Positions 35,891-44,935 of a DNA stretch of 64,000 nt are shown here, piece by piece (the stretch's first letter is position 1; the number at the start of each line of letters is the position of its first letter). Below the pieces are notes generated by a model. That model saw only the letters and a program-made list of their open reading frames with translations, did not search any database and had not been told where the DNA came from. Origin of the DNA: an uncultured Candidatus Saccharibacteria bacterium (lineage in GTDB: Bacteria; Patescibacteriota; Saccharimonadia; Saccharimonadales; Saccharimonadaceae). The stretch is taken from the NCBI GenBank assembly GCA_946997535.1, contig CAMPVQ010000001.1:136834-200833 (forward strand), read 5' to 3'. The position numbers and the translations under genes were made by a program.

Positions 35891-36520
35891 ATGAACGACC
35901 AAATTACTCGCTGGCTCGGAACGGGTGCCATCAATATCTTCGGCGCGCCGTTAGCAGGCAAAGATACACTCGGGCTTAAGCTCACCAACCTATTCAACGC
36001 CCAATTTATCAGTAGTGGCGACCTAGTGCGCGCCGCGGCGGCACATAACAACAGCCCTAAGATTCAAGAGGCAGCCAAAACTAATGCACAAGGTATTTTA
36101 ACTCCCACTAAAGAATTCCAAGAATTAATCATCCCTTACCTCAAATCTACCGATTTTGATGGCAAGCCACTAATTTTAAGTTCCGTTGGCCGCTGGTATG
36201 GCGAAGAGATTTCAGTTATGGCGGCACTCGAAGAATCACATCACCCGCTCAAAGCCGTCATCATCCTTGACTTGCCGGAAACAATTATTCGCGAACGCTG
36301 GGCCTACGCGCAAGCACACCCGCGTAACGGTGGCCGCGCCGATGACCAAAATATCGCCACTTTAGAGCGCCGACTTGATGAATTTAGCACTAAAACGCAG
36401 CCTGTTCTCGATAAATTTGACCGACTCGGGCTCAGCATCCACATCAACAGCAATCGCCCCGAGCCGGAGGTACTTGAAGACACTATTGCGCAGCTCGCCG
36501 CCTTTGCCGCTAGCCACTAA
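35891..36520 (+). CDS. Adenylate-kinase-like nucleoside monophosphate kinase
   Basis: A 209-aa P-loop kinase: GAPLAGKDTLGLKL (GxPxxGKxT), NMP-binding FISSGDLVRAA, ILSSVGRWYGEE where typical Adk has DGFPR, and RADDQNIATLERRLDEF corresponding to the Adk lid-flanking Arg/Asp motif. The lid is short. It probably phosphorylates a nucleoside monophosphate; substrate uncertain. I use ATG 35891, because a longer reading would cover the tRNA and its terminator, and TATAAT lies exactly 6 nt before this ATG (leaderless). Confidence 0.83.
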   Translation: MNDQITRWLGTGAINIFGAPLAGKDTLGLKLTNLFNAQFISSGDLVRAAAAHNNSPKIQEAAKTNAQGILTPTKEFQELIIPYLKSTDFDGKPLILSSVGRWYGEEISVMAALEESHHPLKAVIILDLPETIIRERWAYAQAHPRNGGRADDQNIATLERRLDEFSTKTQPVLDKFDRLGLSIHINSNRPEPEVLEDTIAQLAAFAASH

Positions 36521-36535
36521 TCTAGTGCACGATAC

Positions 36536-38344
36536 CTAATCGTCGTCGCGTTTCAGCATCACCATAAACGCATCGGCAGGAATATCCACCTTGCCAAAGC
36601 GCTTCATGCGCTTCTTACCTCTAGCCTGCTTGGCTAATAATTTCTTTTTACGTGACACATCACCACCGTACAACGGACCAGTCACGTCTTTACGATACGA
36701 CGACAAATCTTCACGCGCGATAAACTTACCGCCGATTGCTGCCTGCAAACTCACCGCAAACTGCTGCCGCGGGATCACTTCCTTCAACTTCTTACAAACT
36801 TCCCGCCCTAAGCGCGCCGACTCACTACGATGACACATCAAGCTAAGCGCCGATATCATCTCACCTGCCACATAAAAGTCCACTCGCACCAAATCTTCCG
36901 TGCGGTAACCAATCAAATCATAATTAAACGTGCCATAGCCCGCCGTCGCTGACTTTAATTGGTCATAAAAGTCTGTTAGCAAGTTTGCCATCGGCGCCTC
37001 AAAGTCAATCACCGCTCGGTCGCCGATATAACTCACGTTCTTTTGCAAGCCGCGCTTCTGCACCACTAACTGAATAATCGTACCCACGTATTCTTTAGGT
37101 GCCACTAGCTCACCACCAATCCACGGCTCGGCAATCTCAGCCACTAATGACCGGTCAGGCAAATCGCTAGCCGACTCAATGTCTAATTCTTCACCATTAT
37201 TAAGCAATACATGATAGTTTGTCGACGGGTTCGTCACAATCAAATCAAGGTTATACTCGCGCTCCAACCGTTCGCGCACAATATCCATGTGAAGCAAACC
37301 AAGAAAGCCCAGTCGCAAGCCAAACCCCAATACTGGCGAATTCTCTGGTGTGTAGCGAAGCACTGAGTCACTCAACGCTAGTTTCTCCACGTCATCCTTC
37401 AACTCCTGATAATATTCATTTGAAGTCGGGAAAAATCCGGCGTACACAAATGGCTTTACTTCCTTGTAGCCCGGTAACGGCGTCACATTCGGGCAGCTCA
37501 CTTCGCCCCGCTCTTCCACTACCTCAGACTTCAGTATCACCGTGTCGCCAACCCGCGCCTCGCGCGTAGTCTTTAAGTTGGTCACAATATAACCAATTTC
37601 ACTAGTATTCAGGGCATCATCCGGCTTCATATCCGGCGCCAAGTGTCCTACTTCTAATGCCAAAGCATTCGCCCCAGTCGCCATCATATGAATTGCCGCC
37701 GACTTCGGCAACTTACCGTCCACAACACGCACGTAAAGCACTACACCACGGTAGTCATCATAATAACTATCAAAAATCAGGGCACGCAACGGCTGGTCGG
37801 GCTGGCTAGTTGGCGCCGGCACCTGCGCAATAATTGCATCCATCACCGCTGCTACATTTTCACCCGTCTTAGCACTCACCTTGATAATATCCGACTCGTC
37901 GCAGCCGAGCAAATTAACAATTTCTGCCGACACCTTTGGCACATCCGAGGCAGGCAAGTCAATTTTATTGAGCACTGGGATAATCGTCAACCCAGCATCC
38001 ATCGCCAAATAAACATTGGTCAGTGTCTGCGCCTGCACACCCTGTGTGGCATCCACTACCAGCACCGCACCTTCCACCGCAGCGAGCGAACGCGACACCT
38101 CATACGAAAAGTCCACATGCCCTGGTGTATCAATCAGATTAAGGTCGTAGCCTTTGTAATGCATGCGCACCGGCGACAACTTAATTGTAATACCCTTCTC
38201 ACGCTCCAAATCCATTGAATCAAGCAGCTGCGACTTCATGTCGCGCTTGCTCACCGTGCCGCTCAGTTCCATCATCCGGTCAGCCAACGTTGACTTACCG
38301 TGGTCAATATGAGCAATAATACAAAAATTCCGAATCGAATCCAT
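36536..38344 (-). CDS. lepA: Elongation factor 4
   Basis: A 602-aa translational GTPase. G1 AHIDHGKSTLADRM, G3 DTPGHVDFSYEV and G4 NKIDLP are visible, and the C-terminal LepA-specific domain (SYRKDVTGPLYGGDVSRKKKLLAKQ...KRMKRFGKVDIP) is complete. It acts on stalled ribosomes. The ATG overlaps the murJ stop by one base (TAATG), so it is coupled to murJ. Confidence 0.95.
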   Translation of the reverse strand: MDSIRNFCIIAHIDHGKSTLADRMMELSGTVSKRDMKSQLLDSMDLEREKGITIKLSPVRMHYKGYDLNLIDTPGHVDFSYEVSRSLAAVEGAVLVVDATQGVQAQTLTNVYLAMDAGLTIIPVLNKIDLPASDVPKVSAEIVNLLGCDESDIIKVSAKTGENVAAVMDAIIAQVPAPTSQPDQPLRALIFDSYYDDYRGVVLYVRVVDGKLPKSAAIHMMATGANALALEVGHLAPDMKPDDALNTSEIGYIVTNLKTTREARVGDTVILKSEVVEERGEVSCPNVTPLPGYKEVKPFVYAGFFPTSNEYYQELKDDVEKLALSDSVLRYTPENSPVLGFGLRLGFLGLLHMDIVRERLEREYNLDLIVTNPSTNYHVLLNNGEELDIESASDLPDRSLVAEIAEPWIGGELVAPKEYVGTIIQLVVQKRGLQKNVSYIGDRAVIDFEAPMANLLTDFYDQLKSATAGYGTFNYDLIGYRTEDLVRVDFYVAGEMISALSLMCHRSESARLGREVCKKLKEVIPRQQFAVSLQAAIGGKFIAREDLSSYRKDVTGPLYGGDVSRKKKLLAKQARGKKRMKRFGKVDIPADAFMVMLKRDDD

Positions 38345-40032
38345 TATTTTACCAACATCTTTCTTAATAGGATCCGTCGAACATAACGAATCACCGGCAC
38401 AATTTCTTCAATACGCAGTAGATACGACGCGGCGCCATAAACCACACCTGACACCATCATAATTAGCAGCAACGGGAAGATTACCATCAGCATATTCTGA
38501 TTTTCAAAACGCAAGTTAAAGATTCGCACCATCAAGTAAGTTACTACACCCATTGCCACTGTAGCAGCCACCATCTTAAAAATCGCCAACCAGAATTTGT
38601 GCGTAAAGAGATTCGGCACCTTACGTAAAATCAGCACAAACAACGCCACTAGTTCTAGCAACGCCCAAATCACCTGCGCCCACGCAACACCCATAATGCC
38701 ACTATGTAAGCCAAATACAAACCATAATTCTAACGCCACTGAAATTGAAAGCGTCACTAAAGAAACTCGAAACGGTGTCTTGGTATCTTGAAAGGCATAA
38801 AAGCTACGGCTCGCCAAGTGAAACACCGAACGCAAGAAGGTTGCAATACAGAGAATACCCAATAAGGTTGCAATTAAACTGTTACCACCGCGGTCAATGA
38901 TTGACACAATGTAACCACGCACAAAGAACATACCGATTGCCGTCGGCAGCGCCAGCCACACAATTGTGCGCAATGTCGAACGCAGCTGCTTCGCAAAACG
39001 GTCAGTATCACCCGCGCCAGCATCATCACTCAGTTGCGGAAAGGCAGCAGTTGAAATTGCCACACCAATCAAATTAATCGGCATATTGTACAGCGTACCC
39101 GCCTGCTGATAGGCACGAATCGTACCATCCACCATGCGGCTCGCGAGGTTTGTATCAATCATCGCGCTCACATAATCCAAACCTTGGTCGGCTGAACGAG
39201 TTGGCAGGAGCGACAGCACCTTACGGAAGCCATGATTCTTCCAAAAAATCTTAAATTGGTAATCAAAGCCTAGGCCTGCCAAACCAAATACCGCCATCAC
39301 CAGTTGCAGCACCGCACCAATCACCACGCCGATTGCCACACCCATAATGCCACCACCAAATATCTGATGGCCAAAAATCGTCACGCCATCAGTCAAGAAA
39401 AGCGCGCCAATAATAATACCAATGTTGTATACAATCGGCGACACGGCGTAAAACACAAATCGCCCCACTGCCTGCTGCATCGACCCAATTACACTCGCAA
39501 TTGAGAAAAGAAACGGGTTGATGGCAATCACGCGCATCATACTGGTTGCCAACACCTGTCCTGATTCCGATAGACCCGGTCCTACCACATAACGCACTAG
39601 CCACGGTGCAAAAATCATAATTAGCACTGAGATAATCAGCGCCATAATAGCAAAAAAGTTAATCAGCGACGCGCTCATTTGCCACGCGCTCTCACGCTGG
39701 TTCTTTGCCATACGGGCGTTAAATACCGGAATAAAGGTCACCGACAGCGCGCCACTCACCAATATTAGATACATAAAGTCAGGGATACTAAAAGCCACCG
39801 TGTAGGCATCAATCCCCACTTTATAAGTATCAAGGTACATGGAGTTCAAGAGGCGGTCGCGGTAGATACCCAACAACGCCGAAATCAGTGTTGAACTTGA
39901 AAGGAGGAGCGCCGCCAAGCGCACCCCCATTTTTTGATTCGATTTAGCAATCGCTACGAGGGCACGGTTGCGCCGGCGTTCATAACTCGCCGTCGCCCGC
40001 CGCTTTAATAACTCTCGCAATCGATTGAACAC
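38344..40032 (-). CDS. murJ: Lipid II flippase MurJ
   Basis: A 562-aa MOP-superfamily flippase with about 14 membrane helices that moves lipid II across the membrane. The N-terminal part has LALLLSSSTLISALLGIYRDRLLN-type helix 1 with basic residues, FSIPDFMYLILVSGALSVTFIPVF is the conserved TM2-3 region, and ALRQAVGRF-like QQAVGRFVFY follows. I choose GTG 40032: GGGG lies 7 nt upstream, better placed than for a TTG two codons earlier. It follows ftsH by about 10 nt and is coupled to lepA. Confidence 0.9.
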   Translation of the reverse strand: MFNRLRELLKRRATASYERRRNRALVAIAKSNQKMGVRLAALLLSSSTLISALLGIYRDRLLNSMYLDTYKVGIDAYTVAFSIPDFMYLILVSGALSVTFIPVFNARMAKNQRESAWQMSASLINFFAIMALIISVLIMIFAPWLVRYVVGPGLSESGQVLATSMMRVIAINPFLFSIASVIGSMQQAVGRFVFYAVSPIVYNIGIIIGALFLTDGVTIFGHQIFGGGIMGVAIGVVIGAVLQLVMAVFGLAGLGFDYQFKIFWKNHGFRKVLSLLPTRSADQGLDYVSAMIDTNLASRMVDGTIRAYQQAGTLYNMPINLIGVAISTAAFPQLSDDAGAGDTDRFAKQLRSTLRTIVWLALPTAIGMFFVRGYIVSIIDRGGNSLIATLLGILCIATFLRSVFHLASRSFYAFQDTKTPFRVSLVTLSISVALELWFVFGLHSGIMGVAWAQVIWALLELVALFVLILRKVPNLFTHKFWLAIFKMVAATVAMGVVTYLMVRIFNLRFENQNMLMVIFPLLLIMMVSGVVYGAASYLLRIEEIVPVIRYVRRILLRKMLVK

Positions 40033-40042
40033 TACCAAGCCC

Positions 40043-41950
40043 CTAATACAACTTAGCGGCGTCTGGTAACTTTGCGCCCTTAAATAACTCGGCCACTTGG
40101 TCGGCGTCTAAAGTCTCATGCTCTAGTAAAGCATCCTTAATCTTCTCAAGGTACTCACGATTTTCCGTCAACACTAGCTCAGCGCGATGCGCTGCTTCGT
40201 CAATCAACTCGCGCACTTCGTCGTCAATCTCTTGTGCCGTCCGCTCTGAATATGGTCGCTCACGGCCCAAGCGGTCCATCATGAGACCACCTTCGTCTTC
40301 ATGGAAAACTTGGTCGCGCAACTTTGTGCCCATACCTTGCTCGATAATCATCTCACGCGCCATACCGGTCGCAGCCCTTAGGTCGGAACCGGCACCAGTA
40401 GTGATATGGTTAGCGCCATAAATCAGCTTTTCTGCCACACGGCCACCAAGGGCACGCGCCAAGCTATCCTTATATTCTACTAATGAAGTATATGGGCGAT
40501 CTTCGGCTGGCAAAGTCCACGTCACGCCACCCGTACCACCGCGCGGAATGATAGTTACCTTATGGACATTGTCGCTATCCGGCAAGACTTGCGCCACTAG
40601 CGCATGGCCACCTTCATGATAAGCCGTCATAATGCGGTCTTTCTCTGACATTGGACGATTCTTGCGCTCTGGGCCAATCGCCACCTTTTCAAACGCCTCA
40701 GTAACATCAGCGTTGCTAATCTTCTTCCGGTTCTCACGCGCCGCTCGAATTGCTGCCTCGTTTGCGATATTAGCCAAGTCAGCACCAGATGAACCAGTAG
40801 TTTTAGCTGCCAAGGCATCAAGGTCAACGTCGTCTTCGGTCGGCTTATTCTTAAAGTGTACCTTTAAGATAGCCAAACGGTCACGCCGTTCTGGTAGGGT
40901 AATATTCACTCGACGGTCAAAACGACCAGGGCGGAGGAGGGCAGGGTCTAGCACATCAACGCGGTTGGTTGCCGCTAGCACAATTACATTCTGTTCCTTA
41001 TCAAAACCATCCATCTCCACCAATATCTGGTTGAGGGTCTGCTCGCGTTCATCGTGGCCACCGCCCATGCCGCTACCGCGCCGGCGACCAACAGCATCGA
41101 TTTCATCAATAAAGATAATACATGGAGCATTACGCTTCGCCTTGTCGAACAAATCACGCACGCGCGAAGCACCAACACCAACAAACATTTCCACAAATTC
41201 TGAACCAGAAATTGAGAAGAATGGCACCCCTGCTTCGCCAGCTACAGCGCGCGCTAGCATCGTCTTACCAGTTCCTGGAGGGCCGACCAGCAACACGCCC
41301 TTTGGAATCCGCGCACCAACTTGGCGAAACTTCCTTGGGTGACGCAAAAAGTCTACAACCTCAGTTAAATCTTGCTTGGCATTTTCATTACCCGCAATTG
41401 AACTAAACCGTGTATCGGCCTTACTACTCTCGTAAAGCTTGGCGCGACTCTTACCAAAACCGAGTGAATTGTTATTCTGTGCCCCAGCTTGGCGCATCAT
41501 CCACACAAAGAAGACAAATACCACCAGCGTTGGCACCACAAGCATGGCAATATTCCAAATTACATCACCACTATGGTCAGCTGGCTTTACTTCGTACTGC
41601 ACGCGTTTGATATCCAAGCCCTGCTCCGAGGCTGAAGCACCGGTCGGAATGCGCGAATAGAAGCTCGGCATCGTCTCCGGCTTGCCATCTTTGCCGCGCA
41701 TAGTCACCGAGAGCTCGGCGCCCTGCTCTTTAATCTTTGCTACCTTGCCGTCGTTGACATTACGCACTAGGTCGGTAAACGACATCTCCTTTACGCTACT
41801 TCGAACGCCAAGCGACTTCGCCACTAGCCCGATTAGTGCCGCCAAAATCAAGCAAAAAATAATCGTCTTAATGAAGCGGCCAACCCCGCCGCCGCGATTA
41901 TTACGATGCGGCCGCTTGGTTATCTTTATTTTTCTACCATTAGAATCCAT
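40043..41950 (-). CDS. ftsH: Membrane ATP-dependent zinc metalloprotease FtsH
   Basis: A 635-aa AAA+ protease degrading membrane and short-lived soluble proteins. Two membrane helices (about 23-46 and 130-150) flank an exposed domain. Walker A GPPGTGKTM, Walker B CIIFIDEIDAVGRRRG, SRH ALLRPGRFDR and the zinc site HEGGH follow. TGC TAATAT lies exactly 6 nt before the ATG (leaderless). First gene of ftsH-murJ-lepA. Confidence 0.95.
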   Translation of the reverse strand: MDSNGRKIKITKRPHRNNRGGGVGRFIKTIIFCLILAALIGLVAKSLGVRSSVKEMSFTDLVRNVNDGKVAKIKEQGAELSVTMRGKDGKPETMPSFYSRIPTGASASEQGLDIKRVQYEVKPADHSGDVIWNIAMLVVPTLVVFVFFVWMMRQAGAQNNNSLGFGKSRAKLYESSKADTRFSSIAGNENAKQDLTEVVDFLRHPRKFRQVGARIPKGVLLVGPPGTGKTMLARAVAGEAGVPFFSISGSEFVEMFVGVGASRVRDLFDKAKRNAPCIIFIDEIDAVGRRRGSGMGGGHDEREQTLNQILVEMDGFDKEQNVIVLAATNRVDVLDPALLRPGRFDRRVNITLPERRDRLAILKVHFKNKPTEDDVDLDALAAKTTGSSGADLANIANEAAIRAARENRKKISNADVTEAFEKVAIGPERKNRPMSEKDRIMTAYHEGGHALVAQVLPDSDNVHKVTIIPRGGTGGVTWTLPAEDRPYTSLVEYKDSLARALGGRVAEKLIYGANHITTGAGSDLRAATGMAREMIIEQGMGTKLRDQVFHEDEGGLMMDRLGRERPYSERTAQEIDDEVRELIDEAAHRAELVLTENREYLEKIKDALLEHETLDADQVAELFKGAKLPDAAKLY

Positions 41951-41976
41951 AATTCTATATTAGCATAAACCACCAA

Positions 41977-42855
41977 TTACTGCACCACTAAATACAATTC
42001 TTTAGTGGTCACGCGTGCCCTAATTTTACCCACTTGGTACTGCTTACTAGGCTGCGCCGTTCGCGCAAATTGCAGTAGCTCCATAAGCTGTGGACGAGTT
42101 AATTGCGCCGCCGTTATCCGCCGCAGTACTTCCAGCGCCACCGCGTCCGACCACATAATTAAATCATATCGTCTTAGTACTAGATCATCATCGTAGCGCC
42201 ATACAGAACGTTGCACTAAATCTGCCACCAACTGATCAATCTCCTGCTTTAGTTTAGCTTGCCGCCGATAAAGCTTTAACCAAGATTGGCGCTGGTCGAC
42301 AGTCAGACCAGCTAGCCGGTAACGCACGCGATTGCGTAAATAGTGCAAGGAAGTATTAGTCTGGTCCTCATGCCAAAGCAAATCATGTTCCAGTGCCTCG
42401 CAAATTAATTCAAATTTAGGGCAGGAGAGCAGGGGACGCACTGCCCCGCTAAGCGGCGCAATTCCCCGCCACCCCGTGCCACGTATCAAGTTGATGACCA
42501 TCGTCTCAACTAAGTCATTTAAGTGGTGCGCGGTCACCAGCTCGGCATATTCCTGAGCACAAACCGACCGTAAAAACTGGTATCGCCGTGCCCGCGCCTC
42601 TGCTTCGCTGGTCTGCGGTGTTAAATCCGCCGTCGCTAAATAAAAGCGCACCCCATATTGCTGCGCCAAACGCGCCACAAACTGCGCATCTTTATGTGAC
42701 GCCTCGCCTCGAATTCCGTGGTCAAAGTGTGCCACTACGAAGTCACGCGGCCAAGCTGCATCCGGTAAATGCTGCGCGCGCCACTTAGCTTGCGCCGCGC
42801 GCGCCAACAGTACCACTGAATCAACCCCACCCGACACGGCTAACACGTATTTCAT
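41977..42855 (-). CDS. tilS: tRNA(Ile)-lysidine synthase
   Basis: A 292-aa PP-loop ATPase (SGGVDS, residues 8-13; FDHGIRGEAS; TAHHLNDLVETMVINLIRGTGWRG) that modifies C34 of tRNA-Ile(CAU) to lysidine so it reads AUA. It is at the short end of the family, with only a small C-terminal region. TGG TAAAAT lies exactly 6 nt before the ATG (leaderless). It is divergent from a small basic gene. Confidence 0.93.
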   Translation of the reverse strand: MKYVLAVSGGVDSVVLLARAAQAKWRAQHLPDAAWPRDFVVAHFDHGIRGEASHKDAQFVARLAQQYGVRFYLATADLTPQTSEAEARARRYQFLRSVCAQEYAELVTAHHLNDLVETMVINLIRGTGWRGIAPLSGAVRPLLSCPKFELICEALEHDLLWHEDQTNTSLHYLRNRVRYRLAGLTVDQRQSWLKLYRRQAKLKQEIDQLVADLVQRSVWRYDDDLVLRRYDLIMWSDAVALEVLRRITAAQLTRPQLMELLQFARTAQPSKQYQVGKIRARVTTKELYLVVQ

Positions 42856-42888
42856 ATCTCTATTTTACCACCCCACTACACAACAGTC

Positions 42889-42917
42889 TTGACAAATTGT
42901 CCATTTTTTGCTAGTAT
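42889..42917 (+). promoter_or_regulatory. Strong promoter of the 66-aa gene
   Basis: TTGACA (42889-42894), 17-bp spacer, TAGTAT (42912-42917). Expected start about 42924, giving a leader of roughly 29 nt. Confidence 0.78.
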
Positions 42918-42952
42918 ATAAACATTGAGTTAAAAAACAAACAACGAGAAAT

Positions 42953-43153
42953 ATGAAATCAATTAACACCCTACCAACCATCACCCCAAATAATGTTGAC
43001 GCCAAAACCCGCCGCCGCTTCGGTCGCTTCGTCAGCCGCCAGTTGCGCCAGCTCGAACACAACCCAGCCAACGACGATATCGACCAAATCTACCGCGAAA
43101 TCAAAGCTGCGCAAACTGTCGCCGTTCGTGCCTTAACTGCTAAGTGTCACTAA
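42953..43153 (+). CDS. Small basic protein, unknown
   Basis: A 66-aa protein with a basic central helix (AKTRRRFGRFVSRQLRQLEH) and an acidic then alpha-helical second half (NDDIDQIYREIKAAQTVAVRAL). No family recognised. Support comes from a consensus-like promoter with a TTGACA box just upstream, codon use like neighbouring genes and a location between tilS and a tRNA cluster. The Shine-Dalgarno is weak (CGAGA). A nucleic-acid-binding role is possible but unproven. Confidence 0.6.
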   Translation: MKSINTLPTITPNNVDAKTRRRFGRFVSRQLRQLEHNPANDDIDQIYREIKAAQTVAVRALTAKCH

Positions 43154-43178
43154 TCTATTCGCCTGAAATACATTTTGT

Positions 43179-43207
43179 TTGCATTATGACGGGTGGTTTG
43201 TTATAAT
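43179..43207 (+). promoter_or_regulatory. Promoter of tRNA-Met
   Basis: TTGCAT (43179-43184), 17-bp spacer, TATAAT (43202-43207), about 18 nt before the tRNA. Confidence 0.75.
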
Positions 43208-43224
43208 AATTAAGCATGTAAGTT

Positions 43225-43301
43225 GGCTCCGTAGCTCAGCTGGTTAGAGCACGAGACTCATAAGCTCGGGGTCGCTGGTTCGAGCCCAGCCGGCGCCACC
43301 A
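43225..43301 (+). tRNA. tRNA-Met (CAU), elongator-type, with stem mismatches
   Basis: The anticodon loop CTCATAA gives CAU, D-arm and T-arm (GCTGG-TTCGAGC-CCAGC) are normal and CCA is encoded. The acceptor stem GGCTCCG/CGGCGCC has a T-C mismatch at pair 4, and the anticodon stem CGAGA/GCTCG has an A-G mismatch next to the loop. Sequence most resembles elongator Met, but lysidine-type tRNA-Ile2 cannot be excluded since both have CAU and tilS is next door. Confidence 0.85.
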
Positions 43302-43310
43302 ATGCATTGC

Positions 43311-43339
43311 TTAACAATTTGTCGACTATATGTTATAAT
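43311..43339 (+). promoter_or_regulatory. Promoter of initiator tRNA
   Basis: TTAACA (43311-43316), 17-bp spacer, extended -10 TGT TATAAT (43334-43339), 10 nt before the tRNA. Confidence 0.8.
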
Positions 43340-43349
43340 ATAGTTATAT

Positions 43350-43427
43350 CGCGGGGTGGAGCAGCCTGGTTAGCTCGCTTGGCTCATAACCAAGAGGTCG
43401 TTAGTTCAAATCTGACCCCCGCTACCA
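43350..43427 (+). tRNA. Initiator tRNA-fMet (CAU)
   Basis: Starts CGCGGGGTGGAGCAG like bacterial initiators. The anticodon arm CTTGG-CTCATAA-CCAAG gives CAU and position 1 (C) is unpaired with position 72 (T), the initiator hallmark. CCA is encoded. The anticodon stem has only two of the usual three G-C pairs. Confidence 0.93.
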
Positions 43428-43438
43428 AGATATTATTG

Positions 43439-43460
43439 CCCCTCTTATCAGAGGGGTTTT
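43439..43460 (+). terminator. Intrinsic terminator after tRNA-fMet
   Basis: CCCCTC-TTATCA-GAGGGG followed by TTTT. Confidence 0.8.
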
Positions 43461-43474
43461 ATTGTACCAAAATT

Positions 43475-43514
43475 GTAACCAAATACCCCCCTATATAGGG
43501 GGGTATTTGGTTAC
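43475..43514. repeat. 40-bp perfect palindrome at the end of the pilus locus
   Basis: Positions 43475-43514 read the same on both strands: arms GTAACCAAATACCCCCC, centre TATATA. The stop codon of the last pilus gene (43511-43513) is inside it. It can fold as an 18-bp stem with a 4-nt loop and probably works as a terminator or a 3' stabiliser. Confidence 0.85.
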
Positions 43515-44935
43515 TTAGATGCCTTACAGCCAATCTCGCCTTTATTATATTTAATCACCAAGTCCTTACAAATACTACCACTGGTATCGATTGCATATTC
43601 TGGCCACCAGTTACCCAAACCAGTTTCATCTTGATTTACCGGCTCAAGCCGAGCATGAATACGCGCATATGACTCTGCCGACTTACCAGTCACGTCGACT
43701 GACGGCTGAACGCCATCAAACCACAGTGGCTTGTTATTTTCGTCATAAGCAGTGACACGGAAGTGTGTATTACTGTAAACCGAGTTAACTCGCAAGAACC
43801 AATCTCGTTTACTCATATCAGTATCAAACAACGCACCCGCACTATTACTAAACTGAAACGCCGTAGAACAAGCATACTCACCGTTAGTTTTACCCTTGCT
43901 ATCTGGACACACAGCACCTGCTATCGGCACTCGAGTGCTACTATTTGGGTCTAACGACATTTTATAATCTTCAATATAAAGTGGGTGAACTTTCACTAAG
44001 CCATCGTCTTTTTCAATTGTTGGTTCCACTACTTTAATAGATTCATTAACTGTTTTACCGCCATAATTTTTAGCAGCATCACCAATATCATTTTTGCTAG
44101 AGGTTGGACGCATCGTAATGGCACGGCTATCGTTAGTCAAATCATCAATCTTAATGCCACTCTTTTTCACTGGTATAAACTGAGCACGTAATATAGCTGG
44201 TCGAATTTCATCGTGTCCAACATTTGCCCATTCTTTGGTATTCCACAACGCAACTTCGTCTGGTGTTGCAGCCGCTTTACCATCACCCTCCGGTTTATCG
44301 CCAGTATTGTGCCACGAGATTACAATGGTCTTGGCTTTAGCATGCTGACGATTATCATCCACTAATCGAAGTGGGATTACCACCGAACGCCCGCTACCCG
44401 TAGTCATATCCGACAACACACCCTCATAGCTACGCGTCAAAGTATTAATTTTAAGACACTGATAGTACTGTAAGTTTTCTTTATTCTTATCTAACTTAGA
44501 TTCACTGTCGCTACTGTTGTACCGTTTACCAACTGGAACCAATACATTATCGCCATCGTTTTCAAAGTCTACATCAAAAGACTTGTCGTCATTTTTGATT
44601 TCCTTCATCTTCTTGATTACACCATTACAGTCTTGCGTTTTAGCAATATCCGCTGTTTTATCCGTAGCGTACATGACATCGCAAATCTGATACGCTTTAT
44701 GCGTGTCATCGATGTGACCAAAGTCGTTTACATAACAATACTTCAAAAATCGCTTCGCATCCTCAATGCCAGATTCAGCAGCTGCACGAGCGTTATAGCT
44801 TAAAGTATCGTTTTTTGAGTTACGCACCGTATTAACCATCACATAGGACAGACCAATGGTCAATATTGAGAACACGGCGGTAAAAATACCAACCATTAAC
44901 ATTGCCACTTCACCAGATTCGGTTTGACGTTTCAT
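43511..44935 (-). CDS. Large pilus assembly (PilX-type) protein
   Basis: A 474-aa protein with a short basic N terminus (KRQTESGEVAMLMVG), a single membrane helix (about 10-34) and the PilX-type AAAESGIEDAKRFLKYC helix extension. A large, Lys/Asp-rich exposed domain follows. The classical GFTLIE cleavage motif is replaced by SGEVAML, so processing by PilD is uncertain. Last gene of the minor-pilin group. ATG overlaps the previous stop (TAATG). It may sit at the pilus tip or bind ligands. Confidence 0.72.
   Translation of the reverse strand: MKRQTESGEVAMLMVGIFTAVFSILTIGLSYVMVNTVRNSKNDTLSYNARAAAESGIEDAKRFLKYCYVNDFGHIDDTHKAYQICDVMYATDKTADIAKTQDCNGVIKKMKEIKNDDKSFDVDFENDGDNVLVPVGKRYNSSDSESKLDKNKENLQYYQCLKINTLTRSYEGVLSDMTTGSGRSVVIPLRLVDDNRQHAKAKTIVISWHNTGDKPEGDGKAAATPDEVALWNTKEWANVGHDEIRPAILRAQFIPVKKSGIKIDDLTNDSRAITMRPTSSKNDIGDAAKNYGGKTVNESIKVVEPTIEKDDGLVKVHPLYIEDYKMSLDPNSSTRVPIAGAVCPDSKGKTNGEYACSTAFQFSNSAGALFDTDMSKRDWFLRVNSVYSNTHFRVTAYDENNKPLWFDGVQPSVDVTGKSAESYARIHARLEPVNQDETGLGNWWPEYAIDTSGSICKDLVIKYNKGEIGCKASK

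Noticed and set aside
43307..43498. Plus-strand ORF of 63 aa
   Set aside because: It runs through the initiator tRNA gene and its terminator; no coding character.
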